From assembly GCA_905221605.1 (NCBI GenBank), contig CAJNDS010002472.1:309001-373000 (forward strand): a stretch of 64,000 nucleotides of DNA. The letters are read 5' to 3'. The position numbers and the translations under genes are program-made. The DNA is from Symbiodinium natans (Eukaryota > Sar > Dinophyceae > Suessiales > Symbiodiniaceae). Under the pieces are notes generated by a model. That model did not search any database. It had not been told where the DNA came from and saw only the letters and a list, made by a program, of their open reading frames with translations. This document shows, in pieces, positions 42,475 through 52,861 of the stretch (position 1 is its first letter; every line of letters starts with the position of its first letter).

Positions 42475-44460
42475 GGGACGCATCCCAAGATGCCCTGGCC
42501 CCTGGCCTGCGAGTCGAGCTGCCTCAGCGGGCAGGGTGCCAGGCCCCAGCGTCCCGGCGCCCCCAAGGTGTCCTGCAGGCGCGAGACAGGCGCTTCTCAC
42601 ATCCGATCCCAACCCAAAAACCACCACGACACGAACCCCCAATACTAAGGGCGTAGTTTGGGGATAATTACTGGAGCCTCTTAGGGCGCCTTGAAAGCAG
42701 AGTGGGGAGTTCTGGGGATCCGGTCCGCACCGATGCTAATTACAACTCCAAAGCAGAGCGCCACCACCACACCAGCAACCACGACGCAGAGCTGCCATCC
42801 CCGCGCCATGGGCTTCAACACCACAAGCCTCCCTCAACGATTTTTGCTGGCCTTTCTTTTGCAACCTTGCTAGCTTGAACCGTATCCTGTACAACAAGCA
42901 GGACTTCATGGCTTGCTTGGGTCCGGGCAGTCAGTGCATAAGTGAGTACTTGCTGCTACCATGGTCTCTTGCACTGTTGTACAAATGGCAAGAACATGGA
43001 TAGCCAGGTTTGCACATTTGCATGCATGCACAAGCGACCGCTTACAAGCAAACTGTCACGGAGAATGACGGCAAAGCGGGTTTCGATTTGTGGTTTAATA
43101 GACAACCCTCGTAATCTCCATTCTCTTATCCTCCACTTGCTCTATGTTGGTCAAAGGATGTGCAGTGCAAAGCGTAACAATCGAACGCGCGCTGCAATGT
43201 GACTGGAGACAAAGTGCATTGCGACTGATCAGAACCAGACTCGTGTCTCAACATTGATTCAAAAATGAAGAATGCTTAAGCGGCAATGACTGGCAACGTA
43301 TAACTTGCATGGTGACCGGTCAAGCTTGCAACAGGACTACTCGCAACTTAAAACTGCGGCTGGTCGACGTGTCTGCAATGCGAATTGTCGATGCATGTTC
43401 TGTGTAGAACAAAGACAATGGTGAGCGTGTGACTGCAATGCCAGTGGTTGAAACTTGCACTGCGATTGATCAACGCACAACTTGCATTCTCGCTGTTGAA
43501 TACTTACAACTGGTTAGATACGACCCAAGTGCTGACCAGTCACGTGCTGGAACCATCCACGTCTTAGAATCAACTGACAGTGGCCGACACAATCAAAGCA
43601 AGACGCAGAGCACCGAACATAGTGCAAACGCGGATTGTGGCGTGCAAAAAACTGCAAGTTGACGAGCGGGTGCACGACACAAGGACACCATGCGAGATGC
43701 ACGCCTTGCTTCCGAAAAAGCATGAAGCAACTTCTTCCAAGATAAGCTCCCCGGCTTTCGCAGGCAAATAGCTTGAGAAATCATCACTAGAACTTTTTGG
43801 CAACGCAAACATCCTAAAGTCTGAGATGCCTCACCCCTCTCAAGAGATGCCAAGCGAGCAACTACCCGTCGTGAAAGATGACAAACCTGAGTACGCACCT
43901 TGCAACGAGATGGACCTTTTGCCCTTGGCAAGTGCACCCATCAATTCGTCAACTTGAGTGTTGAGTGACACTTCAAACTACCAAGCATCGACATGTAGAA
44001 GGGCATTTGGTGGTTCATGGATGGTAGGGTTATACACAAAACTATGTAACCTCCAAATAACATCATCTGAGCTCAAGCAGCAGGCTTTCTTGTGAAAGAA
44101 GAAGATCACGAGCTCATGCGGAAAAAAGGGCCCTGAAGTCTGAAATCCTCAAACCCCCCCTGCGCAGCTTGGCGTTGCATGACATGAGAACATTATGGAT
44201 ACGGAGCTCTATATTTGCACATGTATGTGTGTATATATATATATATATATGCATATAAACATATAGGCACACACCTGTATTGTGCATTCCCCCAGAATAG
44301 GGTTTCCCCTTGATGTACACAGAAAAAGCCGCACGACTATGTTCGCAATGGCACCAGGTTGCGCTACACGTGGAGGTGCAGTCCTCTTGAGACCCAGTAC
44401 CCTAAACCCTAAACCCTAAACCCTATAAACCCTAAACCCTAAACCCTAAACCCTACCATA
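42475..44460. other. stretch without a supportable gene; degenerate short repeat
   Basis: No recognisable gene. Around 43215-43520 a degenerate motif of about 20 bp (consensus like GCAATGCGATTGGTCGA) recurs at least six times at irregular spacing. A TA microsatellite lies near 44228-44250 and a CCCTAAA tract at 44397-44460. Overlapping ORFs at 43429-43940 lie on both strands and look fortuitous. Confidence 0.45.
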
Positions 44461-44594
44461 GCATTGCGAGAGGCCTGGTGAAGGGAGCAAAGCGCTGGCG
44501 CTGTCTTTGAATCACGAGCAGGCGGAAAGTCGATCTTGAGATATCTTGAAAGTTCTTCCCTCTGCAAGAAGGAGAGATGGTGTTCCGCGAAATC

Positions 44595-46265
44595 TCAAGC
44601 TGGTTGCTGAATCGGGCACAGGCATCTCACAAAGCTTTGTCCGGCCAGGGTTCTGGTGCAAGCCCCTGTGTTGACGTCCCACAACTTAATGCTGGAATCT
44701 CGACTTCCGGTGGCAAGGCAGGAAGCCGTGAAAGCACAAATGGAGTAGAGTCCAAGCGCGTGCCCTTGAAGGGTCTTGCTGCAGGTACCGGCAACACAAT
44801 CCCAGACTTTTGCTGTGCCATCCTTCGAGGCACTTGCAACCGCAGTCTGCGAGAGGCGACATACGTCTTGCACGTCATCGGTGTGCCCTAAAAACCTCCG
44901 CGAGCAGAAACCGGATGGCACATCATACAACTCTGCAGCGTAAAGGGAGACCCCCACGACCAGGCTCGTGGGCGACAGGGCGCACATCGTGCGTGAAAGG
45001 GGTCCCAACGAGCGGATGCTGCGGCCAGCTGTGATGTCCCATATGCGGATTCCGGCAGTGCTACAGCTTGCGAAAGTCGTTGGTGTCAGTGGGCACACCG
45101 TGTGGACAAATGCGTCATCAACAGGCAGATGCTGATATCGACCTGAAACGAGGTCCCAGATCTTGACGGCGCTGTGCTCTGCGCTTGCCAGGGTCCTTGG
45201 GCTAAGTCTGCAAACGGAGCGGATGGCCCAGTACGCATAGAGTGTGGTGATGCAGGTGCCATGCTCAAGGTCCCACAGCTTGATGGTCTGGTCTGCACTG
45301 GAGCTAGCCAAGGTCGCGGACGAGACGCAGCACAGAGAGAAGGGGATGTCCCGATGCCCGCGGAGTTGCGATTTCGTGACGCCAGCGTTAACATCCCAGA
45401 TCTTGATGACCCTGTCGTCGGCCCCGCTGGCAAGCAGGACCTGCCCGTCGACCACGTTGGCCCCATCGTTGGCCCCATCATCGGCCCCATCATTGGCCTC
45501 ATTGGGTTCATTGACCTCCGCCTCCATCGCCTCCATCGCCTCGGCGTCGGCCTCCTCCTCCACAAACGCGACCTCATCCGGGGCAAAGAGCGCTTCGTCG
45601 CCTACCTGCGGGGGAGGAGGCCCACCCGGCACCGGTGCCGGAACGAAGGCTTGTGCTTCCCTCGCTTCCCTCGCTTCCCTCGCTTCCCTCGCCTCGCGCT
45701 CCTTCTCCACTTGAGCTCTCAGCCGCTTCACCTCTTTGACCAACGCGGAGATGTGTCCCTTCGTGTGCTTGCAGTGCCGCTTCATGTCCCGCTCATGGAC
45801 CATCTCTCCACAGAGGACGCAGGGCTCCAGCCGGCCCCTGCAGGTCTTCAGGTGCTCGGAGAGCTGGTGCACCGTGCACTGGGTCTCGCACTTTGGGCAC
45901 GAGACCCGGCGGTTGGGGCAGCTGCGAAGATGGGAGGCTTTGTCGGCCAGCGTGATGTTGACCCCGCAGTCGTTGGGGCACTTCAGCATCAGGTTCATGA
46001 TGGTCCGCCGATCGAAGTGTGCGGCGGCAACAGTGGAGGAGTCGGTTCGGCAGCTGGGGCACCGGGTATCTCGGGTCATCCAGTTGGTCCAGCAGCCCTG
46101 GCAAAACAGGGATGCGCCGCAGTCGTGTGAGACAGCGTCCCTGGCAACCAAACAGCAGATGGGGCACTTGAACTTCTCGATCTCCTCCGGGGAGAGCCAC
46201 TCCTCATCATGACCGCACTCGTCGAAGACCCGCCGAAACCTGGGGCTGCGACTCCGACTTGCCAT
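44595..46265 (-). CDS. RING / TRAF-type zinc finger / WD40 protein (TRAF7-like), probable E3 ubiquitin ligase
   Basis: Intronless 556-codon frame with ATG at 46265. Residues 1-10 are an Arg/Ser start. A RING finger spans about 34-72 (CPICC ... CGASLFCQGCW ... CPSC). TRAF-type zinc fingers span about 95-166 (CPNDCG, HLRSCP, CPKCE, HLKTC, CVLCG, HCKHT). A charged coiled coil follows (about 172-203) with EAREAREAREAREAQ encoded by a 12-bp repeat, then a Pro and acidic Asn/Asp/Ala linker. Seven WD40 blades fill about 275-550 (IKIWD, IKLWD, VKIWD, IRIWD, AELYD, AKVWD, IKLWD). Human TRAF7 has the same order. RING proteins of this layout transfer ubiquitin from an E2, with WD40 as substrate platform. 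Function is inferred from architecture. Confidence 0.92.
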   Translation of the reverse strand: MASRSRSPRFRRVFDECGHDEEWLSPEEIEKFKCPICCLVARDAVSHDCGASLFCQGCWTNWMTRDTRCPSCRTDSSTVAAAHFDRRTIMNLMLKCPNDCGVNITLADKASHLRSCPNRRVSCPKCETQCTVHQLSEHLKTCRGRLEPCVLCGEMVHERDMKRHCKHTKGHISALVKEVKRLRAQVEKEREAREAREAREAREAQAFVPAPVPGGPPPPQVGDEALFAPDEVAFVEEEADAEAMEAMEAEVNEPNEANDGADDGANDGANVVDGQVLLASGADDRVIKIWDVNAGVTKSQLRGHRDIPFSLCCVSSATLASSSADQTIKLWDLEHGTCITTLYAYWAIRSVCRLSPRTLASAEHSAVKIWDLVSGRYQHLPVDDAFVHTVCPLTPTTFASCSTAGIRIWDITAGRSIRSLGPLSRTMCALSPTSLVVGVSLYAAELYDVPSGFCSRRFLGHTDDVQDVCRLSQTAVASASKDGTAKVWDCVAGTCSKTLQGHALGLYSICAFTASCLATGSRDSSIKLWDVNTGACTRTLAGQSFVRCLCPIQQPA

Positions 46266-46319
46266 GGCGCCTCCTCTTTACATCCCCCCTGGCCGAGCAA
46301 CAATGAACAAAAACCATCA

Positions 46320-46843
46320 TCATACAACCATAGGAATACTAATATCATGAAGCTCCCCTAGTGACGAGTTAGACCGTAGTCTTGTGTCGCCAACGAGCTT
46401 CTGAATGCCCTGCAGCGGAGTGCGATCTCGTGACAATGTGAGGCTCAAGTACAGGAGTTCTGAAAGCCCCGCTTTGGCCAGCATCAAGTAGACAATCGGC
46501 CTCGGCTTCCGGCCGACGGGCGTCTGAAACAAGCTAAGGATCTCCCCTTTCTAACCCCTCTCCCCCCATTCCTGCCGGTGGGCGCGTCTCACTACTGCAG
46601 GAGGCACTGCACCCATATTCGGATTTGCTGGGCGACACGAAACGCGTGGAAAACCCCCCGGATCGCCTGGGAGGCCATTTGCGCAGCTGCTTCGTTCGAC
46701 TGAGGCTTGCGGCGCGATGGGAGCACTGAGCATTTCTTGCACAGCCTGCAGGAGGCAGCGCAAGCAAGCGTTTCCCACGGATACTTCTTGAAGCGGGCTG
46801 CTACCCACAAACCTGGCCGGTCTGTGCTCGAAAATGTATACAC
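46320..46843 (-). CDS. possible small gene or 5' exons, unknown
   Basis: Two minus-strand segments upstream of the RING/WD40 start have gene-like composition. One is at 46592-46843 (RFKKYPWETLACAASCRLCK, then AFRVAQQIRIWVQCLLQ) and one at 46320-46532 (GRKPRPIVYLMLAKAGLSEL). No family is recognised and no reliable splice sites are placed; either could be UTR of the neighbour. Confidence 0.25.
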
Positions 46844-47119
46844 ACCCCAGAAGAGCTCTCGCCATAGCTACTACAGTGATCCTACTTGTAGCACTACTTT
46901 AGAACTGCACGCAAAACCCCCCAACCCTAAGCTCCTTGCTGCTTTCACCCTATCAGGCCGCAATGAAGAATTTGCGTGTGCATCAAGGTGTAAGGACCCA
47001 GAGTTCGGGGTTGCGGGGTTTAGGATTTGCGGGTCTCAGGGTTCGGTGTTCGGGGTTTTACAGTAGAGTTTGCGGGTTCAGGGATTCGGGTGTAGTCCAG
47101 GTACATATTCGGCACATAC

Positions 47120-47224
47120 GAGGGTTTACGAAAAATAGGGGACCCCCAATATAGATCCCCAAATAGTAGGATCCCCTTAGAATCAGGGCCCCAATAAGGT
47201 AACCCGAATATCGCAAACCCATAT
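47120..47224. repeat. MITE-like family C, copy 3
   Basis: Left GAGGGTTTACGAAAAATAGG and right ATCGCAAACCCATATTG. The interior CCCCAAATAGTAGGATCCCC and AATAAGGTAACCC match copy 1. Confidence 0.65.
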
Positions 47225-47654
47225 TGGGTACCCCTGGTGAGGCAGCCGCCCTGCATTTGTGGGGACTCTCCGCCTTCGGGGAAGCCCTGAACCCAACCCC
47301 CTAAACCTTACAAACCCCAATCCTTGATTTCTAGATACCGCTTTGGACGTTGTCCCCAAGTGGTGAGATTTCTACGGCTGGCGCACTTTCGCGCGGCCGC
47401 AGGAATCAGCGAAAATTTCCCCCACGGCAGAAAATCTCTGTGCACACGCGTAGGGTGTGAGAACGGGATGCGAAAATTGTCTCAATTATCCTGTGAAGAT
47501 GACGCCATGGGGCAGCAAGGGAAAATGCTTCCGCACGCAACGGCAAAAGAAGCTTCTTAAAAACGAGTGCTCTTCTGTGCTCTTCTGTTCTTGCTACCTG
47601 AGACCGGATGTCCAAAACCGAATCTTCGCAAGTGGCGCCCAGGAGCCCCCTGGC

Positions 47655-47722
47655 CCTAAACCCTAAACCCTAAACCCTAAACCCTGAACCCTAAACCCTA
47701 AACCCTAAACCCTAAACCTTTG
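47655..47722. repeat. telomere-like tract (CCCTAAA)n
   Basis: About nine units. The flanking 47230-47650 segment shows no recognisable gene. Confidence 0.9.
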
Positions 47723-47828
47723 CAGGTCGTGGCCTCCTGGCCATCAGGTGGCCAACCATCCAAAATGTCTTGTACGCTTCCAGGGCCAGGCGATTCCTAC
47801 ACTGTTTAGAGGGCGCGTTCCGGATGGT

Positions 47829-47940
47829 GGGAGGTTTACGATACTTATGTGGTACCTTATAGGTGGGGTCTTTATGATAAGGAATCCTACCTATGTTGGA
47901 GGGTTATTTTGGGGTGTCCCCTATGTTCGTAAACCCCCAT
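47829..47940. repeat. MITE-like family C, copy 4
   Basis: Left GGGAGGTTTACGATACTTAT and right GTTCGTAAACCCCCAT are inverted repeats. It lies just past the stop of the amine-oxidase-like gene. Confidence 0.75.
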
Positions 47941-47949
47941 ATGATGTTC

Positions 47950-50378
47950 TCAAGGCCTTGGCAGGCTTGGGGGAAGCCTCGGGCGTGAACTGACGATGGT
48001 CGCAGGGTTCAGGGGGGGGGGGGGGGTTCTCTCAAGAAAAGCGCCGAGGTTCTCTGGGAATGGGTATGGTGCGCCCAACCTCTCTGCCACAGCCAGGCCC
48101 GAAACGACCGCAATGTCGTGGGTGTTGATCAGCATCCACGAGCCGGCATAGTACGTCCGAGTGCTCTCCACCGCACTCCGCCGGTGGAGCAGCCACACAA
48201 AGGGGACCACCCACCGAAAGTGCTTCCTATACTCCCCTTAGAAACCTTAATAAAGATAATATGTTTAATATCCTCTTGGGTCTTATATAAACAAAATTTC
48301 AAAAAAAATCCCAAGGGGGGTATAGCTTCATGGTGTGAGCGAAGGCATGCCACCAGGACTTGTCGATGATCAGGGACTCCTTGATCTCGGCCAGGGGCCA
48401 CAAGTCCTCCTTCCTCTTCCTCGGCATGTTTTTAGAAGAATGGCCCGAATGGCCCCGCGTGAATGAGTTGAATACATCTCCTGCTGGGGGCTACATGGGC
48501 TACTTCTCTACCAAATCCCTGGGATAGAACAGAAGCCATCCCAGCAACATCTGAAAAAAAAAGAAATAATAATACTAATAATAATAACAAGAAAAGTAAG
48601 AATGGCTACTGAGCGAGGCTTGGCTTCTTGTCCAGGAAGATGGTTTGGAACACTCGGCGGCGGTCCTCGCCCCTCAGGCGGACCCCGTCCCGAATGCTTT
48701 GCTGGTACCCAGAGAGGTCGAAACCCATCTCCAGGAGCTTGGCATCTTCCTGGTAGGTCTTGATGAAGTAGATGGCCTGCGGGACCGGTCTCTGGTGCCA
48801 GCACTACAGCCTGTAGTCACTAGGTGGCACAAAGAGGCTGTGCGAAAAAGGCACCAAGAGAAGCAGCCGGCCTTGCCATCCACCTCGAAATGCTTCTTCA
48901 TGTAGTCTTCGTCGCAGTGCGTGACCGAAAGGTCATGGAAATACTCCACCGAGCCAAGGACCCTTCGCTCCCAGAAGGTGGCCAGATCTCCAATAATCTC
49001 CAGGGCGATATTCGCCGGGCACGCAAAGACAACGTCGTCAAAATCTTCCTGCCAGGTGGGCGGGCTAGCCTTCGACGTCGCAGGCGGCGCCTGCGACGAG
49101 AGCCGCAGTTGGTCGCCCCCGGCGCGGAAATCTACGCCCCCACAGTCGGTGAGGTTGGAGATCCTAGTTCGTTGTTGGGATACTCCCAAAAGATGCAATT
49201 TTATAATCCTTAGTGGGTTTAAGTACCCTTCAGCATGCAAAATGCTATCCAACTAGGACCAAGGATCCTCAGGGTCACTCCCTTGGAGCTCCGCTTCAGG
49301 ACCTTCTCCACCCGGTGCTTGGTCAGGATGCGCACACCCCGCGACTCCAAGTAGGGCCTCATCTTCTGATACCCTTGTAACCCTAAACCCTAAACCCTAA
49401 ACCCTAAACTCTGATTTTAGCCACTACACGTAGGGCCTCATCTTCTGGTTGTAGAACTCGTCCAAGCTCCGGAAGGAGAAGTTGGTGGGCTCGCTGTCAA
49501 TCAATCCTTAAGGGTCTCTGAATCCACGAAATGGTTTAGGGTTTAGGGTAGTTTAGGGTTTAGGGTTTAGGGTTTAGGGTTTAGGGTTTAGGGTTTAGGG
49601 CTTAGGGCTTAGGGTTTAGGGTTTAGGGTTTAGGGTTTAGGGACCTTGGCCTTCTTGCTGAGTAGGGTGCACTAAACTGCCAGACTTGGGAAGATGCAAC
49701 ACGAAGCTGAAAAAAGGGGGCAAGGAAGCAAGCGGGGGCGCGAGATTTTGAGGAATGAAGCTTTTGGAGCTTGCAGGAACCTCTAAACAGAGCCGGGTGT
49801 CGCTTCGGAGAGTATTCGAAGAGTGCCAGGGAGGGATCATTGAACACCCGCGCCACAATGGCAGCCGACATGTTGGGGGTCTGATTGCCGGTGCCAAAGA
49901 AGAGTGCAACTAGTGGATAGACCATGCGCTCACGAAACTCTTGAGAGAGCCGCGACCACTTCATGACCGTGTCAATGGAGAGGAAGAGCGTGAGAAACTC
50001 GAGTCTCGATATCCACTTGATGAGCCTCCCAAAACGCTGGATATCAGGTTGAAGCCGCTGTTGCAGCCCAGAATCTTCGTAGTTGCTCCAATGGTACTCG
50101 CCCTTCCCAAAGCTCACCGACAGATGAGCATCATCGATGTCTTCCCCAAACTCCCGAATCAAGGAGATGATGTTTCGGTGGGATGCAGGGGCCCCTCCTT
50201 GAACCCCATAGTTGATGACCTGGCCGTTCATCTCCTTTGTGCACGCAACACCTCCCAAGCAAGGACAGGGCTCAATGATGGTGACCTCCACGTCCTTCAG
50301 AGATCGAGCCAAGCTCCATGCAGTCGACACTCCTGCAGCACCTCCCCCAATCACTGCCACCCGCTTTCTCTCTGCCAT
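47950..50378 (-). CDS. FAD-dependent amine-oxidase-like protein, multi-exon
   Basis: Start ATG at 50378 (MAERKRVAVIGGGAAG, FAD dinucleotide-binding GxGxxG). Exons on minus: 49802-50378, 49430-49506 (FSFRSLDEFYNQKMRPY), 49268-49365 (LESRGVRILTKHRVEKVLKR), 48872-49163 (ISNLTDCGGVDF, FDDVVFACPANIAL), about 48600-48791 (VPQAIYFIKTYQEDAKLLEM, VFQTIFLDKK), 48330 to about 48425 (LWPLAEIKESLIIDKSWW) and 47950-48226 (TYYAGSWMLINTHDIAVVSG, GLAVAERLGAPYPF). The C-terminal YAGSW...HDIAVVSGL motif is the FAD-contacting end of flavin amine oxidase/NAD(P)-binding proteins. Donors: GA (49801), GT (49429), GA (49267), GC (48871), GA (48329). The junction between the 48600 and 48425 exons is unresolved. It probably oxidises a small substrate or lipid; which one cannot be read from sequence. 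Confidence 0.83.
48227..48325 (-). mobile_element. introner family E, copy 1, forming an intron
   Basis: 99 bp flanked by 4-bp direct repeats (CTTC on plus, GAAG in transcript sense; 48223-48226 and 48326-48329). The ends are a 13-bp inverted repeat: CTATACCCCCCTT against AAGGGGAGTATAG after the family consensus. The intron begins with GA of the duplicated GAAG and ends with the element's AG (GA-AG). Excision restores AHTMK-HFRWVVPF. Confidence 0.88.
48792..48871 (-). other. GC-AG intron with inverted-repeat ends
   Basis: 80-bp intron between DYMKKHFEVDGK and RPVPQAIYFIK. TCTCTTGGTGCC near the donor and GGCACCAG at the acceptor are inverted repeats, so it may be an older introner. No clear target duplication. 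Confidence 0.45.
49164..49263 (-). mobile_element. introner family D, copy 3, forming a GA-AG intron
   Basis: 100 bp, the same length as the copy at 40406-40505, flanked by GATC (49160-49163 and 49264-49267). Transcript-sense ends are CTTGGTCCTAGTTGGATA and CCCAACAACGAACTAG, sharing the interior GGGTACTTAAACCCA. Excision restores KGVTLR-ISNLTD. The donor is the GA of GATC, so this intron cannot be GT-AG without breaking the frame. Confidence 0.88.
49366..49447 (-). other. telomere-repeat intron flanked by an 18-bp exon duplication
   Basis: The plus-strand 18-mer GTAGGGCCTCATCTTCTG occurs exactly at 49351-49368 and 49430-49447. Between them are 61 bp containing five CCCTAAA-type units. On the minus strand the 18-mer is coding (QKMRPY). 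A GT-AG intron (49429 to 49366) would leave an in-frame KMRPY-KMRPY duplication. Confidence 0.75.
49535..49645. repeat. telomere-like tract in amine-oxidase intron 49507-49801
   Basis: TTTAGGG-sense repeats with TTAGGGC variants inside a GA-AG intron. Confidence 0.88.
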
Positions 50379-51210
50379 GGCGCCGGCCGAGCCCCGATGT
50401 TGCAGCTGACGCGAAGATGCGGCTCTCAAGTCTCCGAACGATTGCCCCTTTAAAGCTTTTGATACAGAGGACAGCAAGATTTGCTCAAGAGTTTCTGCTT
50501 CACTGCAACTTCACTGTGCCTGTCCCAAAGTCTTTCCAAAAAGGCCTGCGGAGAAAAAGCAGCTCAGGCATCGCAACACCCGCAACCCCTAACCCCAGCA
50601 AAGCATGTCGCTTTCGTAGCTCCCTTGCACTTTTCAGGTCCTCTGGTGGTTGTAGGACTGGGGGCTTAGGGTTTGAAGTTTGAGGGCTTGGGGGTTTCGA
50701 GGGCAGGAGCCCACGCCAAAAACAAAAAAGGGGTTGGGGTTCTTAAGGGCCCCCTAAACCTGCCTCAGGCCCGAGACCATCATGCGATCGTGGCTCCGCA
50801 ACCCTCAACAAAGCGCACTGTTGAATACACTGGCCGTTACCCACCACTTTCCTCCGATGAAGTGGGCAAGGCATGCGAAAGGTGGCACTTGAATGAGGGG
50901 CAGACACAGCTTGGAGTTGGGCTGCTTGCACCATGCTTCAGCCTGGAATATGACAGAAGGGGGCCCCTTCAAGCAAGATGTACCCGGCGAAGGAACAAAA
51001 AATGACGAAACAAAAGCAGTAGACCCTAGAGGTCCCTACGCCCCAAGCGGCAGAGAGACATCCTTTTGCACGTCGCGCTGCAGGGGCGGCACCTCGAGCC
51101 TCTTTATTTAAAGCGAGGGTCAAGAATCCTACTTCTGAGGTCATCATGCTTTTGAGCCGCACCTTCGGGCTCTGCACCCTGATGCGGCTGTTCGCGATAT
51201 GTACAAGAAG
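50379..51210. other. intergenic region between two minus-strand genes
   Basis: No telomere-like array and no recognisable gene. ORFs at 50318-51111 on both strands overlap one another and look accidental. It would hold the promoter of the amine-oxidase-like gene and the 3' UTR of the gene at 51211. Confidence 0.4.
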
Positions 51211-51825
51211 CTACGGGAGCGTTGCATAAATCTTGTCCTTGATGCGCCAACCATCAACCGTGTTGATCCAATGCAGGTTTGTGTGGAAGGATACCACCAC
51301 CTCACCGCTCCTCACAAACCTGTCGTAAATCTCAGTGACATACTCATTGGGACCCAAGCTATAGTGCCTCACAGGGCTTGTGGCACCAATCATAACGGCA
51401 CCCTTCATGCTTTGAAACTCAGCAGGAAGGCTGCTCCATGGCTTCTTTCCTTGGAAGACATCGTAGAACATGTCCAACATGGACTTGAGGCCTTTGTAGT
51501 CCATGACCTGAAAGCTGCCCAAGTCCTTCTCATCGGCCAAGGCAGACATGGACACCGTCTTGTGAAAGACACTTGGGAGCAGTGAGGCATCCATGGTGGT
51601 GAACAACTTCGTATAGCCCTCCAAACCTTCCAGGATTCCTGCAGGAAGTGGCTCCTGGCTGGCAAGAATTGTGGTAGGCCTTCCATCGGCCCTGGCCTTT
51701 TCCAGCGCCGTCCCAACCAACATGCCACTCAAGAGCAAAGCTACTGCGAAGCCCACACGCCGGACTAGCTGCGGCCGTGGGCCGGCATCTGCACCCAGCA
51801 GTGACGTGGCCATGTCTTTGACCAT
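51211..51825 (-). CDS. membrane-anchored protein, NTF2/SnoaL-like fold possible, function unknown
   Basis: Single-exon frame. The first ATG is at 51825 (MVKDMATSLLGADAG); the frame is open about 47 codons further but without an ATG. One hydrophobic segment (VGFAVALLLSGMLVGTAL, residues about 24-41) precedes a soluble domain of about 150 residues. EGYTKLFTTMDASLLPSVFH, MLDMFYDVF and VVVSFHTNLHWINTVDGWRI have the helix-then-sheet look of SnoaL/NTF2-like domains, which end in a similar W-x-I-x-D strand. The fold is inferred and no catalytic residues can be named. An N-terminal anchor suggests targeting to a membrane or plastid. Confidence 0.6.
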   Translation of the reverse strand: MVKDMATSLLGADAGPRPQLVRRVGFAVALLLSGMLVGTALEKARADGRPTTILASQEPLPAGILEGLEGYTKLFTTMDASLLPSVFHKTVSMSALADEKDLGSFQVMDYKGLKSMLDMFYDVFQGKKPWSSLPAEFQSMKGAVMIGATSPVRHYSLGPNEYVTEIYDRFVRSGEVVVSFHTNLHWINTVDGWRIKDKIYATLP

Positions 51826-51969
51826 CGCTGAGACTGCTCGTGCTAGAAGGCTTGAGCTCAGCTGAAGTTGGAACGCATTTTCGGCAACTCTGGCCTCATT
51901 CTTGCAAACTTTGGATTCCAAACACAGCCCACTTCTTTCAAAAAATTGTTGCTCAAAGTGCCTCAAGGA

Positions 51970-52850
51970 TGGGGATCAGGGCCGTTTAGGTAGCATTTTC
52001 GGCTCAGGGGTAGCTAGGATGCGAGCAATATAACATTCAAAAGGTTCGAAGTCAGACTTTGCTAGTTTTGCGGCTGAAAGCTTTCGCTAATGCGTTTGCA
52101 TTGCAGACAACTTGTCGGTGACAAGCACCAGTACGGGTTTGTTCAGAAAAATGCAGCGATTACGACGCTAAACATGGAAAACAAATGCACCCAACTTTCA
52201 GAATCACACGTCAGCAGTCCTGTGCAAGCGGTTGTGAATGACTGTCATTGCTCCGCAGTGCAAGAGGCAGCGGTCTTTGCCAAGAGTTTGCTCAGAGAAC
52301 GCTTCTGATGCGAAAAGATGCAGAGCGATGTCGTTCCTCCAAGCCACCTTGTAAATAGGATTGTTTGGAGCCAGCGCCGTGTGGAAGCACTAGTCACTAG
52401 TCCGCTACGCATGCGCATAAGGGAACTGCACAAAACACAACGAGCACTGTTTTGTCACGTGAAAAAAATCTCGGTCGGTCAGAACCGGAGTCAGGGTCGG
52501 ACAGCTGAAACGAATCCAAGACCCACAGCATAGCCGTGCAGAACGCTGGAACAAAAACTCCAAAAATTTTCAGGCAGAAACTTGACCCACTGGATAGGGC
52601 CAGCGTTCTTCAAGCACGTGAAGGCCCACACCACACGGGCAGCGCGCACGATGTCCGGCGAAAGCCCAGAGACTACATGCAAACGGGCACACGCATTGTA
52701 AGACGACACCATGGCTAATCAAAGCTGCTGCACAGGAGGGTAACATGTGCGTATTGCAAAAAATTCCCGTGCTCGGGCCCTCGGCGAAATTATGGGCTTG
52801 CCACGCAGTTGTGTTTGAAGCGCATTATGCGAGGGAGCGCTCTGTTTGGT
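51970..52850. other. stretch without a recognisable gene
   Basis: ORFs of 60-73 codons on both strands overlap; none resembles a family. No telomere-like tract is present. Confidence 0.4.
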
Positions 52851-52861
52851 TCGTGTTTCAA

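Noticed and set aside
45174-46212. Plus-strand ORFs of 158-318 codons opposite the RING/WD40 gene
   Set aside because: They are antisense shadows of a GC-rich coding frame with clear RING and WD40 motifs.
50378-50477. Upstream extension of the amine-oxidase-like protein to base 50477
   Set aside because: That start is TTG; the first ATG in frame is at 50378, immediately before the FAD-binding strand.
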